Positions 35,880 to 45,083 of a stretch of 64,000 bases of DNA are shown here, in pieces; positions within the stretch are counted from its first letter, which is position 1; each line of letters starts with the position of its first letter. Made by a program: the position numbers and the translations under genes. The notes beneath the pieces are model-generated. The model was given only the letters and a program-made list of their open reading frames with translations, was not told the DNA's origin and made no database searches. The stretch is taken from the NCBI GenBank assembly GCA_963713505.1, contig CAVQMC010000017.1, positions 1-64,000 on the forward strand. Direction: 5' to 3'. The stretch is from CAVQMC01 sp963713505. Lineage in GTDB: Bacteria; Bacteroidota; Ignavibacteria; Ignavibacteriales; Ignavibacteriaceae.

Positions 35880-36230
35880 TTAAACACCGAAAGACTCACC
35901 GCATCCGCATGTCTTTTTTGCATTTGGATTATTAAAAACAAATCCTCTTCCGTTTAATCCATCGGAAAAGTCGAGTGTTGTACCCGATAAATAGAATAAA
36001 CTTTTGCCGTCGACAAATAATTTTATATTTTCCTGTTCGATTACAGTATCGCCTTCATTTGCATCAGCATCAAATCCAAGCGTATATGATAATCCCGAAC
36101 AGCCGCCGCCCTTAACTCCAACTCTTAATCCGTATGTTTCGGGAACTTCATTTTCATTCATTATTTTTTTAACTTCTTTAACAGCTTTTTCAGTTATCTT
36201 TATTTCTGAATCATTTTGAACTTCTGCCAT
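35880..36230 (-). CDS. iscA: A-type iron-sulfur carrier (IscA/ErpA)
   Basis: Fe-S cluster carrier that delivers clusters to apo-proteins. The 116-aa protein has the three conserved cysteines in GGGCSGLSY and KKTCGCGESFGV at the C-terminus. It is the last gene of a four-gene minus-strand operon (Rrf2 regulator, cysteine desulfurase, small unknown, iscA). It could equally be called ErpA; no scaffold gene iscU is present here. Confidence 0.9.
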   Translation of the reverse strand: MAEVQNDSEIKITEKAVKEVKKIMNENEVPETYGLRVGVKGGGCSGLSYTLGFDADANEGDTVIEQENIKLFVDGKSLFYLSGTTLDFSDGLNGRGFVFNNPNAKKTCGCGESFGV

Positions 36231-36307
36231 TATTAAATCCTTTTTTGTTAAATAAATTCTTTAATATAGTTATACTAATTAGAAAACTATTTGTTCACTC
36301 TAATTAT

Positions 36308-36613
36308 TTAAAACGGATCGCCCGGTTCAGCTGTAACAAATTCCGGATAATTTATTTTCCAGCCGGTTGAATTTACTTTTATGAAAATTTCTTTCTCTTC
36401 TAAAAATCTTGCTAATTCTTTTGTAAGAGTTTCAGAATCCGGATAGCTTAATTTAATTCCTTTTTTTTCATAGAATTTTCTTATTCCATATTGAAGATCC
36501 CTGTAAAAGAAATTTGAATTATGGAATAGGGGAAACTTAGCTTTCAAAAAATTAAGAAAAACAGGATAATCTGCTTTTAATAATTCAAACTGCTGCGAAA
36601 TATTTTCTTTCAT
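36308..36613 (-). CDS. Small unknown protein inside the isc operon
   Basis: I do not recognise the family. The 101-aa product is soluble, with no Cys, no signal peptide and no membrane segment. It is probably mostly helical with aromatic-rich segments (FPLFHNSNFFYRDLQYGIRK) and ends TAEPGDPF. It lies five bases after the cysteine desulfurase stop and before iscA, so it is co-transcribed and may assist cluster assembly or electron supply, but no residue pattern supports a specific role. Confidence 0.7.
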   Translation of the reverse strand: MKENISQQFELLKADYPVFLNFLKAKFPLFHNSNFFYRDLQYGIRKFYEKKGIKLSYPDSETLTKELARFLEEKEIFIKVNSTGWKINYPEFVTAEPGDPF

Positions 36614-36618
36614 ATATA

Positions 36619-37815
36619 TTATTCCTGATTTAATAAATTTTCATTTTTCAATTTATATTCCGGAGATAATTTCCGGATTTTATTTACTGATTTAACTACT
36701 TTATCAATAGTATAATTAATTTCCTCTTCAGTATTGAACCTTCCGATTCCAAATCGAATTGAAGATCTTGCTGATTTAACATCCAAACCGATTGCAGTTA
36801 AAACATGGCTCGGTTTTACCGATTCGGAGGAACAGGCGGCACCGGTAGAAACTGCAATATCTCTTAATTCTAAAATTAAAGATTCGGCGTTAACATTTTC
36901 AATACAAATATTTAAATTGTTAGGCAGCCGATTATTCATAGAACCATTTAATTTGACTTCATTCAGTTTACCTTTAATACCATCCCAAAGCTTATCCCGC
37001 AAAACTTTTATTCTTACATATTCGTTTTCAAATTCACCGGAAATAACTTCAACAGCTTTTCCAAATCCTACAATACCGGGAACATTAAGTGTTCCAGATC
37101 TTAAATTATTTTCCTGTCCGCCGCCGTATAACTGCGGAATTAAATTTATTTTAGGATTTTTTTTCCTAATATACAAAGCACCAACACCTTTAGGACCATA
37201 TAATTTATGTGCGGAAAAAGAAGCCATATCAATGTGAAAATCATCCACATTAAACTTTATTTTTCCTAAAGCTTGTGCAGAATCTGTATGAAAAAGAACA
37301 TTTTTTTCGTTACAAATTTTTCCAATTTCATTAAGATTATTAACAGTTCCAATTTCGTTATTAGCCGCCTGAATTGAAACTAAAATAGTTTTTTCATTTA
37401 TTAAATCTTTCAATTCATCAATATCAATAAATCCATCAGAATTAACATTTAATATTGAAATATTAAACCCTTTTTTCTCTAATAATTTAAGAGAATCCAA
37501 AACTGCACTGTGTTCAATTGCAGTTGTTATGATATGATTTCCCCTTGAGTAATAAGCTTCTGCAATTCCAAAATGAACTAAATTAATAGATTCGGTTGCA
37601 CCTGCAGTAAAAATAATTTCATTGGAATCAGCTCCGATATATTCGGCAATTTTATTCCTCGAGTTTTCAACAGCACTATTTGCCTCCCATCCAAAAGAAT
37701 GGTTCTTACTCGAAGCATTACCATATTTCTCCAAAAAATAAGGCTTCATTGCTTCAAATACTCTTGGATCAACAGGTGTTGTTGACTGATTATCTAGATA
37801 AATTGGGAAATTCAT
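36619..37815 (-). CDS. iscS: Cysteine desulfurase (IscS/NifS family)
   Basis: PLP enzyme that takes sulfur from cysteine for Fe-S clusters and other thio-cofactors. Of 398 aa: LDNQSTTPVDPRV at the N-terminus, the substrate/PLP histidine in TTAIEHSAVLDSL, the PLP lysine in SFSAHKLYGPKG, and the catalytic loop STGAACSSESVKPSHVL with the persulfide cysteine, in the long-loop (group I, IscS/NifS) form. It follows the Rrf2 regulator gene after 28 bases and is therefore probably repressed by it when cluster supply is sufficient. Confidence 0.93.
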   Translation of the reverse strand: MNFPIYLDNQSTTPVDPRVFEAMKPYFLEKYGNASSKNHSFGWEANSAVENSRNKIAEYIGADSNEIIFTAGATESINLVHFGIAEAYYSRGNHIITTAIEHSAVLDSLKLLEKKGFNISILNVNSDGFIDIDELKDLINEKTILVSIQAANNEIGTVNNLNEIGKICNEKNVLFHTDSAQALGKIKFNVDDFHIDMASFSAHKLYGPKGVGALYIRKKNPKINLIPQLYGGGQENNLRSGTLNVPGIVGFGKAVEVISGEFENEYVRIKVLRDKLWDGIKGKLNEVKLNGSMNNRLPNNLNICIENVNAESLILELRDIAVSTGAACSSESVKPSHVLTAIGLDVKSARSSIRFGIGRFNTEEEINYTIDKVVKSVNKIRKLSPEYKLKNENLLNQE

Positions 37816-37843
37816 TTTTCAAAATTAAATAATAGAAAATATA

Positions 37844-38251
37844 TTAAATTATTTTATCTAATGTAGTGTTATTAAATAAGTTATCTATCTCTTTCTGCAG
37901 CTTTGCCAATGGATTTCTTATCTGGCAGCAATTTAAATGAGTACAATTATTCGCAGAATTATCATGACTTAAACATTCAGTGATTTGATAATTCGGTTCA
38001 ATTGCTGAAATTATCTGCAATAAGGAAATGCTGGACGGGATTTTATTCAATTTATATCCGCCTTTAATTCCCTGAAAGGATTCAATTAATTCCAGCTTTT
38101 TTAATTTCTGCAGAACTTTTGCAACCAATTCATAAGGAATATTATAATTATCAGAAATCTGTTTTGCGGTTGCAAAATTACCACTGTTTTGCAAGGCTAA
38201 ATATTTCATAGCCATTAAAGCATATTCTGTTTTTTTAGATAATTTCAACAT
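37844..38251 (-). CDS. iscR: Rrf2-family regulator, IscR-like
   Basis: Transcription factor predicted to sense Fe-S cluster status and repress its own operon. The 135-aa protein has an N-terminal winged helix (KTEYALMAMKYLA, LVAKVLQKLKKLELI, GIKGGYKL). A cysteine cluster lies at about residues 93, 103, 108 and 109 (ECLSHDN then NNCTHLNCCQIRN), the position of the Fe-S ligands in Rrf2 sensors. It is first gene of the isc operon, with an IscR-type dyad directly before its start codon. Confidence 0.9.
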   Translation of the reverse strand: MLKLSKKTEYALMAMKYLALQNSGNFATAKQISDNYNIPYELVAKVLQKLKKLELIESFQGIKGGYKLNKIPSSISLLQIISAIEPNYQITECLSHDNSANNCTHLNCCQIRNPLAKLQKEIDNLFNNTTLDKII

Positions 38252-38256
38252 TTATA

Positions 38257-38277
38257 ATAAGACCAAATTAGTCGTAT
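38257..38277 (-). promoter_or_regulatory. IscR-type operator upstream of iscR
   Basis: ATAAGAC-CAAATTA-GTCGTAT: eight of ten base pairs across the dyad are symmetrical. The core GACC-AAATT-AGTC matches the E. coli IscR type-1 core GACT-RWWWY-AGTC at all but one base, flanked by ATA and TAT. It lies only 6-26 bases before the iscR ATG, so binding would block initiation. The assignment is by comparison from memory with the E. coli site. Confidence 0.65.
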
Positions 38278-38322
38278 TAAAAGATATAAAAATATGCAAA
38301 AACTGTCAATTCTTAAAAATCC

Positions 38323-39831
38323 TTAAAAAGGAAGAAGTGCTAAAGATTTCTCAGCAATGTTAACGAGAGGAGTAAAATAAATTCCAAGTAAAAGTGTCGG
38401 AATAATCAAAATAATTAAAAGTACAACATGTGAAAATGCTACTTTTACTTGAGGAACTTCTGTTTCAGGTCTTATCAAGAACATATTGCGAAGAACTCTT
38501 ATGTAATAATATAGAGAAACAACAGAATTTAGTAATGCAATCACTGCTAATACAATCATTTTAGCATCAACTAAAGCGATGAATAAATAAAGTTTACCAA
38601 TAAATCCTGCTGTTGGGGGAAGTCCGGTTAATGAGACTAAAAATATACCTAAAGAAACACCTAAGAAAGGCATTGAATAACCGAGGCCTTTATAATCGTC
38701 GATATTTTCGCTGCCGATTTTGTTGGCAATAATCATTACAACAAAGAAAGCGCCTAAATTCATAAAAGCATAAACTGCAAAGTAAATTAAGATTGCAGTA
38801 ATACCTTCATTGGACATAACGGCTAAACCAAGCAGTAAATATCCTGCGTGAGCTATACTCGAATATGCAAGCATTCTTTTTAAGTTATCCTGCCAGAGAG
38901 CGGCAAAATTTCCTAAAGTCATTGTTAAAATTGATATTAGAACTATAAAGCTTTTCCAGTCTATTATATTAACAAGCTGCCAATAACCATTCGCATCAAT
39001 AGAACGAACGAAAGTAATTTGAATGAATCTGATCAACAGTGCAAAACCTGCAGCCTTACTGGCTATAGATAAAAAAGCAGTAATCGGAATTGGAGCGCCT
39101 TCATAAACATCAGGAGTCCAGAAGTGGAAAGGAGCTGCGGAAATTTTAAATCCGATTCCGGTAAAAATAAACAGCCCGGCAATTAAAAATGTAATCGTAT
39201 TTATGCTTGTATGCTGAAGAAATGCATTGATAACAAACAAATTTGTACTTCCGGTTAAACCGTAAATTAAAGAAATTCCAAACAACATTATTCCGGAAGA
39301 TGCACCACCGTAAATAATATATTTTAACGAAGCTTCACTGTTTCTAATAGATGTTTTTGTGAAACCTGCCAAAACATAAGAGGAAAGTGAAAGTAATTCT
39401 AATGATAGATAAATGAGAATTAAATCAACAGATGAAATAACGAACAGCATTCCCAGAATCATTCCGAACATTAAAGCATAATATTCACCGTGTCTTTCAT
39501 GTCCTTCTTTAACTTCTTTGGAGGACATGGAAAATATAACAATCAAAATAGAAGCTAGGATTACTATGCATTTAAAAAATGCTCCGAATCCATCGGCTAC
39601 AACCATTCCTTTGGAATTTGTAGTTGCAAAAGCAAAAGATGAGGAACCGAACTGTTCAATTACAAAAATTGCTGCTACAATTAAGCCTCCAATTGCTATA
39701 TATGGGAGAAGTTTTTTATTTTTTCCCATAATCAGATCGACAAGCACAATTAGAGTTAGAGTGATTGATATTGCAATCTCAGGTTTAATTGAACTGAGAC
39801 CGTTGACCAAATTTAATAGATTTAATTCCAC
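38323..39831 (-). CDS. nuoN: NADH-quinone oxidoreductase subunit N
   Basis: Proton-pumping antiporter-like membrane subunit of complex I. The 502-aa protein has about 14 membrane helices. The conserved antiporter features are LSLELLSLSSYVLAGF with the essential Glu, the lysine-bearing GIGFKISAAPFHFWTPDVY, and KRMLAYSSIAHAGYLLLG. Last gene of the eleven-gene nuo operon, 31 bases after nuoM. The gap to iscR downstream shows no obvious terminator. Confidence 0.95.
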   Translation of the reverse strand: MELNLLNLVNGLSSIKPEIAISITLTLIVLVDLIMGKNKKLLPYIAIGGLIVAAIFVIEQFGSSSFAFATTNSKGMVVADGFGAFFKCIVILASILIVIFSMSSKEVKEGHERHGEYYALMFGMILGMLFVISSVDLILIYLSLELLSLSSYVLAGFTKTSIRNSEASLKYIIYGGASSGIMLFGISLIYGLTGSTNLFVINAFLQHTSINTITFLIAGLFIFTGIGFKISAAPFHFWTPDVYEGAPIPITAFLSIASKAAGFALLIRFIQITFVRSIDANGYWQLVNIIDWKSFIVLISILTMTLGNFAALWQDNLKRMLAYSSIAHAGYLLLGLAVMSNEGITAILIYFAVYAFMNLGAFFVVMIIANKIGSENIDDYKGLGYSMPFLGVSLGIFLVSLTGLPPTAGFIGKLYLFIALVDAKMIVLAVIALLNSVVSLYYYIRVLRNMFLIRPETEVPQVKVAFSHVVLLIILIIPTLLLGIYFTPLVNIAEKSLALLPF

Positions 39832-39862
39832 TTTATTTTCTTCAAATTTCTAGTTTAATCAA

Positions 39863-41467
39863 TTAAAAACCTTTTAAAGAACCATACAGAACTTGTGCAT
39901 GATTCATAAATTTAACCATTGCATTAACAGAAGTGTTCATTAAGTTAAGCATTGAAGACGGATAAACCCCGACGAAGATTACTATTAATGTTAACGGAAT
40001 AAACATTGCATATTCTCTAAAAGAAAGATCTTTAAGTTCCGACCATTTTTCTTTAAGAGAACCTAAATAAACTCTCTGCATTGTCCATAGCATATAGCCG
40101 GCGCCTAATAAAATTCCCAGAGTAGATATGATAGTAATTACTCTTATGGATTCCATTCCAAAAGCACCTAAGAAAACAAATGATTCAGAAATGAATCCGC
40201 TTAAACCCGGAAGCCCGATTGCTGCAAAGAATGCAAGGGTTGTAAATCCGGTATAAATAGGCATCTGATTTGCCAAACCACCGAATGCATCCAGATCTCT
40301 TGTATGGGAGCGGTCGTAAATAACTCCAACAGTAAGGAATAACATTGCTGTGATAGTACCATGGTTGAACATCTGTAATACAGCGCCTGAAATTCCAAGT
40401 GTATTTAATGATGCTAAACCAAGCAGAACAAATCCCATGTGAGACACCGAGGAATAAGCAATAAGCTTTTTGAAATCCTTTTGTGCCATAGCTGCCAGAG
40501 CGCCGTAAATTATATTTATCATACCGAACAGGGCAATGTACCAAACTAATTGACGGGTGATTTCAGGGAAAATAGGGAAGCTTATTCTTAGAATACCATA
40601 AGTACCCATTTTCAAAAGCACACCGGCAAGTATAACTGATATTGGTGTCGGTGCTTCAACGTGTGCATCGGGAAGCCATGTATGGAACGGGAACATCGGT
40701 ATTTTGATTGCAAATCCTATAAACAGAGCGATATATGCTATAAACCTTAAATTATCCGGATTAAGAGGCGACAAAATTCCCGTTGCCGTGTAATTTGCAG
40801 GATTCATCATCGAAAGCATATCAAAGGTAAAAACCTTTGTTCCGTTAACCAGCGTATCCGTAGTACTGAAATATAATCCGATAATTACTAAAAGAATAAA
40901 AACACTTCCTAATAAAGTATAAAGGAAAAACTTAATTGCTGCATATTCTCTTCTTGGGCCGCCCCAGATACCGATTAAGAAGTACATCGGGAGAAGCATA
41001 AGTTCCCAGAATATATAGAATAAGAAGAAGTTTAATGCAACAAAAACTCCCATCATTCCGGTATCTAGTAAAAGGTATAATGCAAAATAACCTTTTATTG
41101 ATTTGTTGATATTCCAGGAAGAAAGAGTTGCTATAAAAGTTATTATAGCGGTCAATAAAACCATTACAACACTTAATCCATCGATACCTAGGAAGTAATC
41201 AATTTTAATTTGACCTAACCATGAAAAGCCTGAAATATTAATCCATGTGAACTTTTCTATAAACTGAAAAGATTTAGGATCATTTATCCCGGCTAAAGAA
41301 TAATTGTAGCTTGCAAGAATTACCAGAGCAAGAACCAATTGAATTCCGGTAATTACTAAGGTTAAGCTTTTTATAGCTAATTCCTGTTTCTTTGGAAGTA
41401 ACAAAATGATTATCATTCCTAAGACCGGAAGGAATGTTATTAACGAAAGTATTGGGAAGTGTTCCAT
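39863..41467 (-). CDS. nuoM: NADH-quinone oxidoreductase subunit M
   Basis: Antiporter-like proton-pumping subunit of complex I. The 534-aa, 14-helix protein contains FFLFYIFWELMLLPMYFLIG with the key Glu, FAIKIPMFPFHTWLPDAH with the channel Lys, and KKLIAYSSVSHMGFVLLG. Length is normal. It lies 29 bases after nuoL on the minus strand. Confidence 0.95.
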   Translation of the reverse strand: MEHFPILSLITFLPVLGMIIILLLPKKQELAIKSLTLVITGIQLVLALVILASYNYSLAGINDPKSFQFIEKFTWINISGFSWLGQIKIDYFLGIDGLSVVMVLLTAIITFIATLSSWNINKSIKGYFALYLLLDTGMMGVFVALNFFLFYIFWELMLLPMYFLIGIWGGPRREYAAIKFFLYTLLGSVFILLVIIGLYFSTTDTLVNGTKVFTFDMLSMMNPANYTATGILSPLNPDNLRFIAYIALFIGFAIKIPMFPFHTWLPDAHVEAPTPISVILAGVLLKMGTYGILRISFPIFPEITRQLVWYIALFGMINIIYGALAAMAQKDFKKLIAYSSVSHMGFVLLGLASLNTLGISGAVLQMFNHGTITAMLFLTVGVIYDRSHTRDLDAFGGLANQMPIYTGFTTLAFFAAIGLPGLSGFISESFVFLGAFGMESIRVITIISTLGILLGAGYMLWTMQRVYLGSLKEKWSELKDLSFREYAMFIPLTLIVIFVGVYPSSMLNLMNTSVNAMVKFMNHAQVLYGSLKGF

Positions 41468-41496
41468 ATTTTGCTTACCTAAATTTCAATCTAAAA

Positions 41497-43599
41497 TTAT
41501 TTAAATAAAAACAATAAAATTATTATTGAGAAAATTACCATTATTATGTATGTCTGAACTTTACCAGTTTGGAATCTTCTTAGAATTAATCCGAAGAAAC
41601 CGCTTATATATGCCATTAAATTGACAAAACCGTCAACAACAATATTGTCGAATTTACCTGTGCCTCTTGAAAGAGCTTTAGTTACAGTTGCCGAACCGTT
41701 TACAAGTCCGTCAACAATATGAGCATCAAACCAGGAAATAAATTTACTAAGTCCTAATGTTCCTGCCACAAATGTTGCACCGTATATTTCATCGAAGTAC
41801 CACTTATTGTATGAGAGCTGATAGAGTGGTTTTGCAGATTCCATGAGCTTGTCGGGATCGAGTTTTTTCCACTGATACATCAGATATGCCAGAAGTATTC
41901 CTGTAATTGCTAGGAGTAAAGAAAGTATCATTGAAGGAACATGAGCATGATGCATTGCCTCTGTATATTTATGCGAATAAATAACTTCCGGTTCGACGGT
42001 CTCAACACCCGCAGGCGAATTTAAATCTTCTTTTTCCATTACCATGAAAGGATATCTAGCACTTTCGGGAACAGAAATTTCGGGTACTTTAACCCATTTT
42101 GATAAGAACCAGCCTTGATCGGGTCCGAATGGATTAGGTGTGTACCAAATAAATATTGAAAGACCGGCTAACACAACAAGAGGCATTGCCATAACAAAAG
42201 GTGATTCATGAGCATGATCGTATTTTTCTTGATCTCTCGGTTTACCATGGAAAGTTAAAATTACCAGGCGGAACATATAGAATGCAGTCAGCAGTGCAAC
42301 GAAGAAGCCGACAACTGCAAAAAACCAGTTTCCGGTTGCAGAACCAAAAGCATAAGTTCCGGCAAGAATTCCGTCTTTACTTAAAAATCCTGATGTAAGA
42401 GGAATACCGGAAATAGCTAACGATGAAACCAGAAATGCTGCATAAGTAATAGGCATTTTCTTTCTTAATCCGCCCATTTTCCTAATATCCTGTTCATGAT
42501 GCATTGAATGAATAACGGAACCGGAACCAAGGAATAAACATGCTTTAAAGAATGCGTGTGTAATCAAATGGAAGAATGCAAAAGTATAAGCACCAACGCC
42601 TAAAGCTAAAATCATATATCCAAGCTGACTTACAGTCGAATAAGCCAGCACTTTTTTAATATCATTCTGCGTTAACGCTATGGTTGCAGGAATGAATGCT
42701 GAGAACGCTCCAATCACAGCAATAAAGAATAAAGCATCGCCTGTAAGCATTGTAAATATTCTGGTAATAAAAAATACACCTGCTGCAACCATTGTAGCCG
42801 CATGTATCAAAGCACTAACTGGTGTTGGACCTTCCATTGCATCAGGCAGCCAAACATGCAGAGGGAATTGAGCTGATTTACCGATAGCTCCGCAGAACAA
42901 TAAAATTCCGGTCATTGTCAGCCAGAAGTTGCTGTTAAAAGGAATATGTCCGGCTGCAATACCTGCAAAAATTTCATTAAAAGAAAATGTGTGATACGTT
43001 GTGAAAATTATTAGAATACCGGCCAGCATTCCGATATCGCCGATTCTATTTACAATAAAGGCTTTTTTGCCTGCGTCTGAAGCTGATTTTTTTTCGTACC
43101 AAAAACCAATTAACAAATAAGAAGATAAACCAACTAGTTCCCAGAAAATGTACATCATCAATAAATTATGAGTAAGTACAATTCCCGACATTGAAAAGGT
43201 AAAAATCCCGAGATATGCAAAATATCTGTTATAGCGTTTATCGCCTTTCATATATGCAATAGAGAAGATGTGCACAAGCATACTGATTAACTGTACAACA
43301 AATAACATTATTGCAGAAATGTTATCTATAAGAACTCCAAGTTTAATAGGAAGTTCACCGATTAAAGGGACATTGCCAAAATTGATCCAGACAAATTCTG
43401 CGGTTATAGAATGATCTAGATAAGTTGTAAGTTTTGAATAAAGCAGTATAACCGAAAGTGTAAAACCAATTATTAAAACTACAGTTTCAAACATGAAAAG
43501 CTGTTTAACTCTTTTTCCGAAGAAAAGCGTAACCGCAAATCCGAAAAGAGGAAGAAAGAGAATTATTACCGCTAAAGTTATAAGTGTTGATTCAGTCAT
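41497..43599 (-). CDS. nuoL: NADH-quinone oxidoreductase subunit L
   Basis: Distal antiporter-like subunit of complex I with the long lateral helix. The 700-aa protein has LLMMYIFWELVGLSSYLLIG, GAIGKSAQFPLHVWLPDAME, KKVLAYSTVSQLGYMILALG and a C-terminal extension with several helices (MVIFSIIILLFLFK at the end) corresponding to the lateral helix and its anchor. Length is slightly above the E. coli protein. It lies five bases after nuoK. Confidence 0.95.
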   Translation of the reverse strand: MTESTLITLAVIILFLPLFGFAVTLFFGKRVKQLFMFETVVLIIGFTLSVILLYSKLTTYLDHSITAEFVWINFGNVPLIGELPIKLGVLIDNISAIMLFVVQLISMLVHIFSIAYMKGDKRYNRYFAYLGIFTFSMSGIVLTHNLLMMYIFWELVGLSSYLLIGFWYEKKSASDAGKKAFIVNRIGDIGMLAGILIIFTTYHTFSFNEIFAGIAAGHIPFNSNFWLTMTGILLFCGAIGKSAQFPLHVWLPDAMEGPTPVSALIHAATMVAAGVFFITRIFTMLTGDALFFIAVIGAFSAFIPATIALTQNDIKKVLAYSTVSQLGYMILALGVGAYTFAFFHLITHAFFKACLFLGSGSVIHSMHHEQDIRKMGGLRKKMPITYAAFLVSSLAISGIPLTSGFLSKDGILAGTYAFGSATGNWFFAVVGFFVALLTAFYMFRLVILTFHGKPRDQEKYDHAHESPFVMAMPLVVLAGLSIFIWYTPNPFGPDQGWFLSKWVKVPEISVPESARYPFMVMEKEDLNSPAGVETVEPEVIYSHKYTEAMHHAHVPSMILSLLLAITGILLAYLMYQWKKLDPDKLMESAKPLYQLSYNKWYFDEIYGATFVAGTLGLSKFISWFDAHIVDGLVNGSATVTKALSRGTGKFDNIVVDGFVNLMAYISGFFGLILRRFQTGKVQTYIIMVIFSIIILLFLFK

Positions 43600-43604
43600 A
43601 ATCG

Positions 43605-43916
43605 TTAATCTTTTAAATTATCAACTTCGTCAACGTTAACTGTTGAGAAAGTCTTATAGATATTTAAAACTATTGCTAATGCTATTGCAGCTTCGGCAGC
43701 AGCAAGAACAATAACAAACAATGCCATTAATTGTCCTTGATAACCAAAACCGCCGTATTTAGAAAAAGCAACAAAATTTATATTTGCCGAGTTAAGGATT
43801 AGTTCTATACCCATCAGAACCATTACCGCGTTTTTTCTGGTAACAATCCCGAATATTCCGAGTGAAAAAAGTATAGCGCTAATAACTAAAAAATGATTTA
43901 AACCAATGTGTTCCAT
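43605..43916 (-). CDS. nuoK: NADH-quinone oxidoreductase subunit K
   Basis: Small three-helix membrane subunit of complex I (103 aa). It has the conserved MGIELILNSANINFVAF with the proton-path glutamate and the second glutamate in AAAEAAIALAIV. Follows nuoJ after five bases and precedes nuoL. Confidence 0.95.
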   Translation of the reverse strand: MEHIGLNHFLVISAILFSLGIFGIVTRKNAVMVLMGIELILNSANINFVAFSKYGGFGYQGQLMALFVIVLAAAEAAIALAIVLNIYKTFSTVNVDEVDNLKD

Positions 43917-43921
43917 TTTTA

Positions 43922-44411
43922 TTACCTGCGCGCCATTGAAGCAGCGCCAATTAATGCGATTAAAAGTATTATTCCAAGTAATTCAAAAACCACAACATAT
44001 TCCTGCATTAAAAGATTTCCTAGAATATTTCCAGTAGGAATATCAACGGAATGATTTGCGATTTTCCAATTAGAGTTAACTAAAATTGCAACTAAAACTC
44101 CTGTTAAAACTCCAACACCAATTGAAGCGGGGAGTATTTGAGAAGTTCCCGGTTTTAATTTGAACATTAGTAATTTTATTTGTCAACATTACACCGAACA
44201 GTAAAAGAATAAGAATACCGCCCACGTAAATTACAAGCTGAACTATAGCCACGAAATCCGCTCCAAGTAAAACATAAAGTCCGGCGATGCCAAACAAAGT
44301 AAATAATAAATAAAAAGCTGAGTAAACTATATTTCTTGTAGTAACTACCATGAATGCCGATAATACAGTTACAATGGCAAAGAGGTAGAATATTATATCA
44401 TAAACATTCAT
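43922..44411 (-). CDS. nuoJ: NADH-quinone oxidoreductase subunit J (one frameshift)
   Basis: Five-helix membrane subunit of complex I. The first part reads IVYSAFYLLFTLFGIAGLYV and ADFVAIVQLVIYVGGILILL, with the pi-bulge region typical of NuoJ. An extra base in the run at about 44148-44152 breaks the frame. Skipping it joins NVQIKTG to TSQILPASIGVGVL, and the protein continues to EYVVVFELLGIILLIALIGA (162 aa). Both fragments are conserved, so a consensus error is likelier than gene loss. Confidence 0.9.
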
Positions 44412-44417
44412 TGTGAA

Positions 44418-45082
44418 CTATTCCTTTTTATCAGAATTATTATCCTGCTTAACCTGTTCGGGTCCGTTTGAACCGGCATCTTTGTTTTCCCCTGAAGGTT
44501 TTTTAGCAGCATCAGGTTTAGGAGCTGCTGATTCAGCTTTAGCCTTTTCGGCAGCTTTTGCAGCCGCTGCCGCAGCTTTTTGAGCTGCCTTTTCAGCTTC
44601 GAGTTTTGCGTAATTATCTTTTTTCTGTTCTATTTCATCCGGAGTAAGAGTAACAAAGTTGTAAACTAAATTTGATCTTTCATATTCAGAAAATTCATAA
44701 ACATCTGTCATATAAATGCATTCGGTAGGGCAGGGAAATACACACAACTGGCAGTAGCAGCATTTTGCAATATCAATATTAAATTTTGTTACCCAAAGTG
44801 CTTTTCTTTTTCCGTTTGAAGTTTTTCCCAAATCTTCTTCAGGTAAAGATTTAACGGTTTCAATTTCTATACAATTACAGGACATGCTCTCGCACATTGA
44901 TCGCATCCGATGCAGTCATCCATATTAACATAAAGCCTGTTTCTTTCTCTTTCCGGTAATTCAGGTTTTACATCGGGATATTGAATAGTAACTGCAGGAA
45001 CAAAGAGATGTTTAAATGTAACTCTCATTCCGATGAAGATAGTTGTAAGAGCAGTTATTATATTATTAAAATATTGTTTCAT
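44418..45082 (-). CDS. nuoI: NADH-quinone oxidoreductase subunit I (one frameshift, long Ala/Lys tail)
   Basis: Peripheral-arm ferredoxin-like subunit holding two [4Fe-4S] clusters. The first motif is CIGCDQCARACPV followed by NC; the second is CCYCQLCVFPCPTEC. One base seems to be missing at about 44873-44880 (CPV to NCIEIETVKSLP), which would restore 221 aa. After the conserved domain the last 60 or so residues are a low-complexity tail of Ala, Lys, Glu and Pro (AEKAAQKAAAAAAKAAEK) that standard NuoI lacks. The partner dehydrogenase genes nuoEFG are absent from the operon, so the tail may concern electron-input partners; that is speculation. Confidence 0.9.
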
Positions 45083-45083
45083 A

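Noticed and set aside
40185..40544. Minus-strand ORF inside nuoM
   Set aside because: Out-of-frame shadow of the conserved nuoM sequence.
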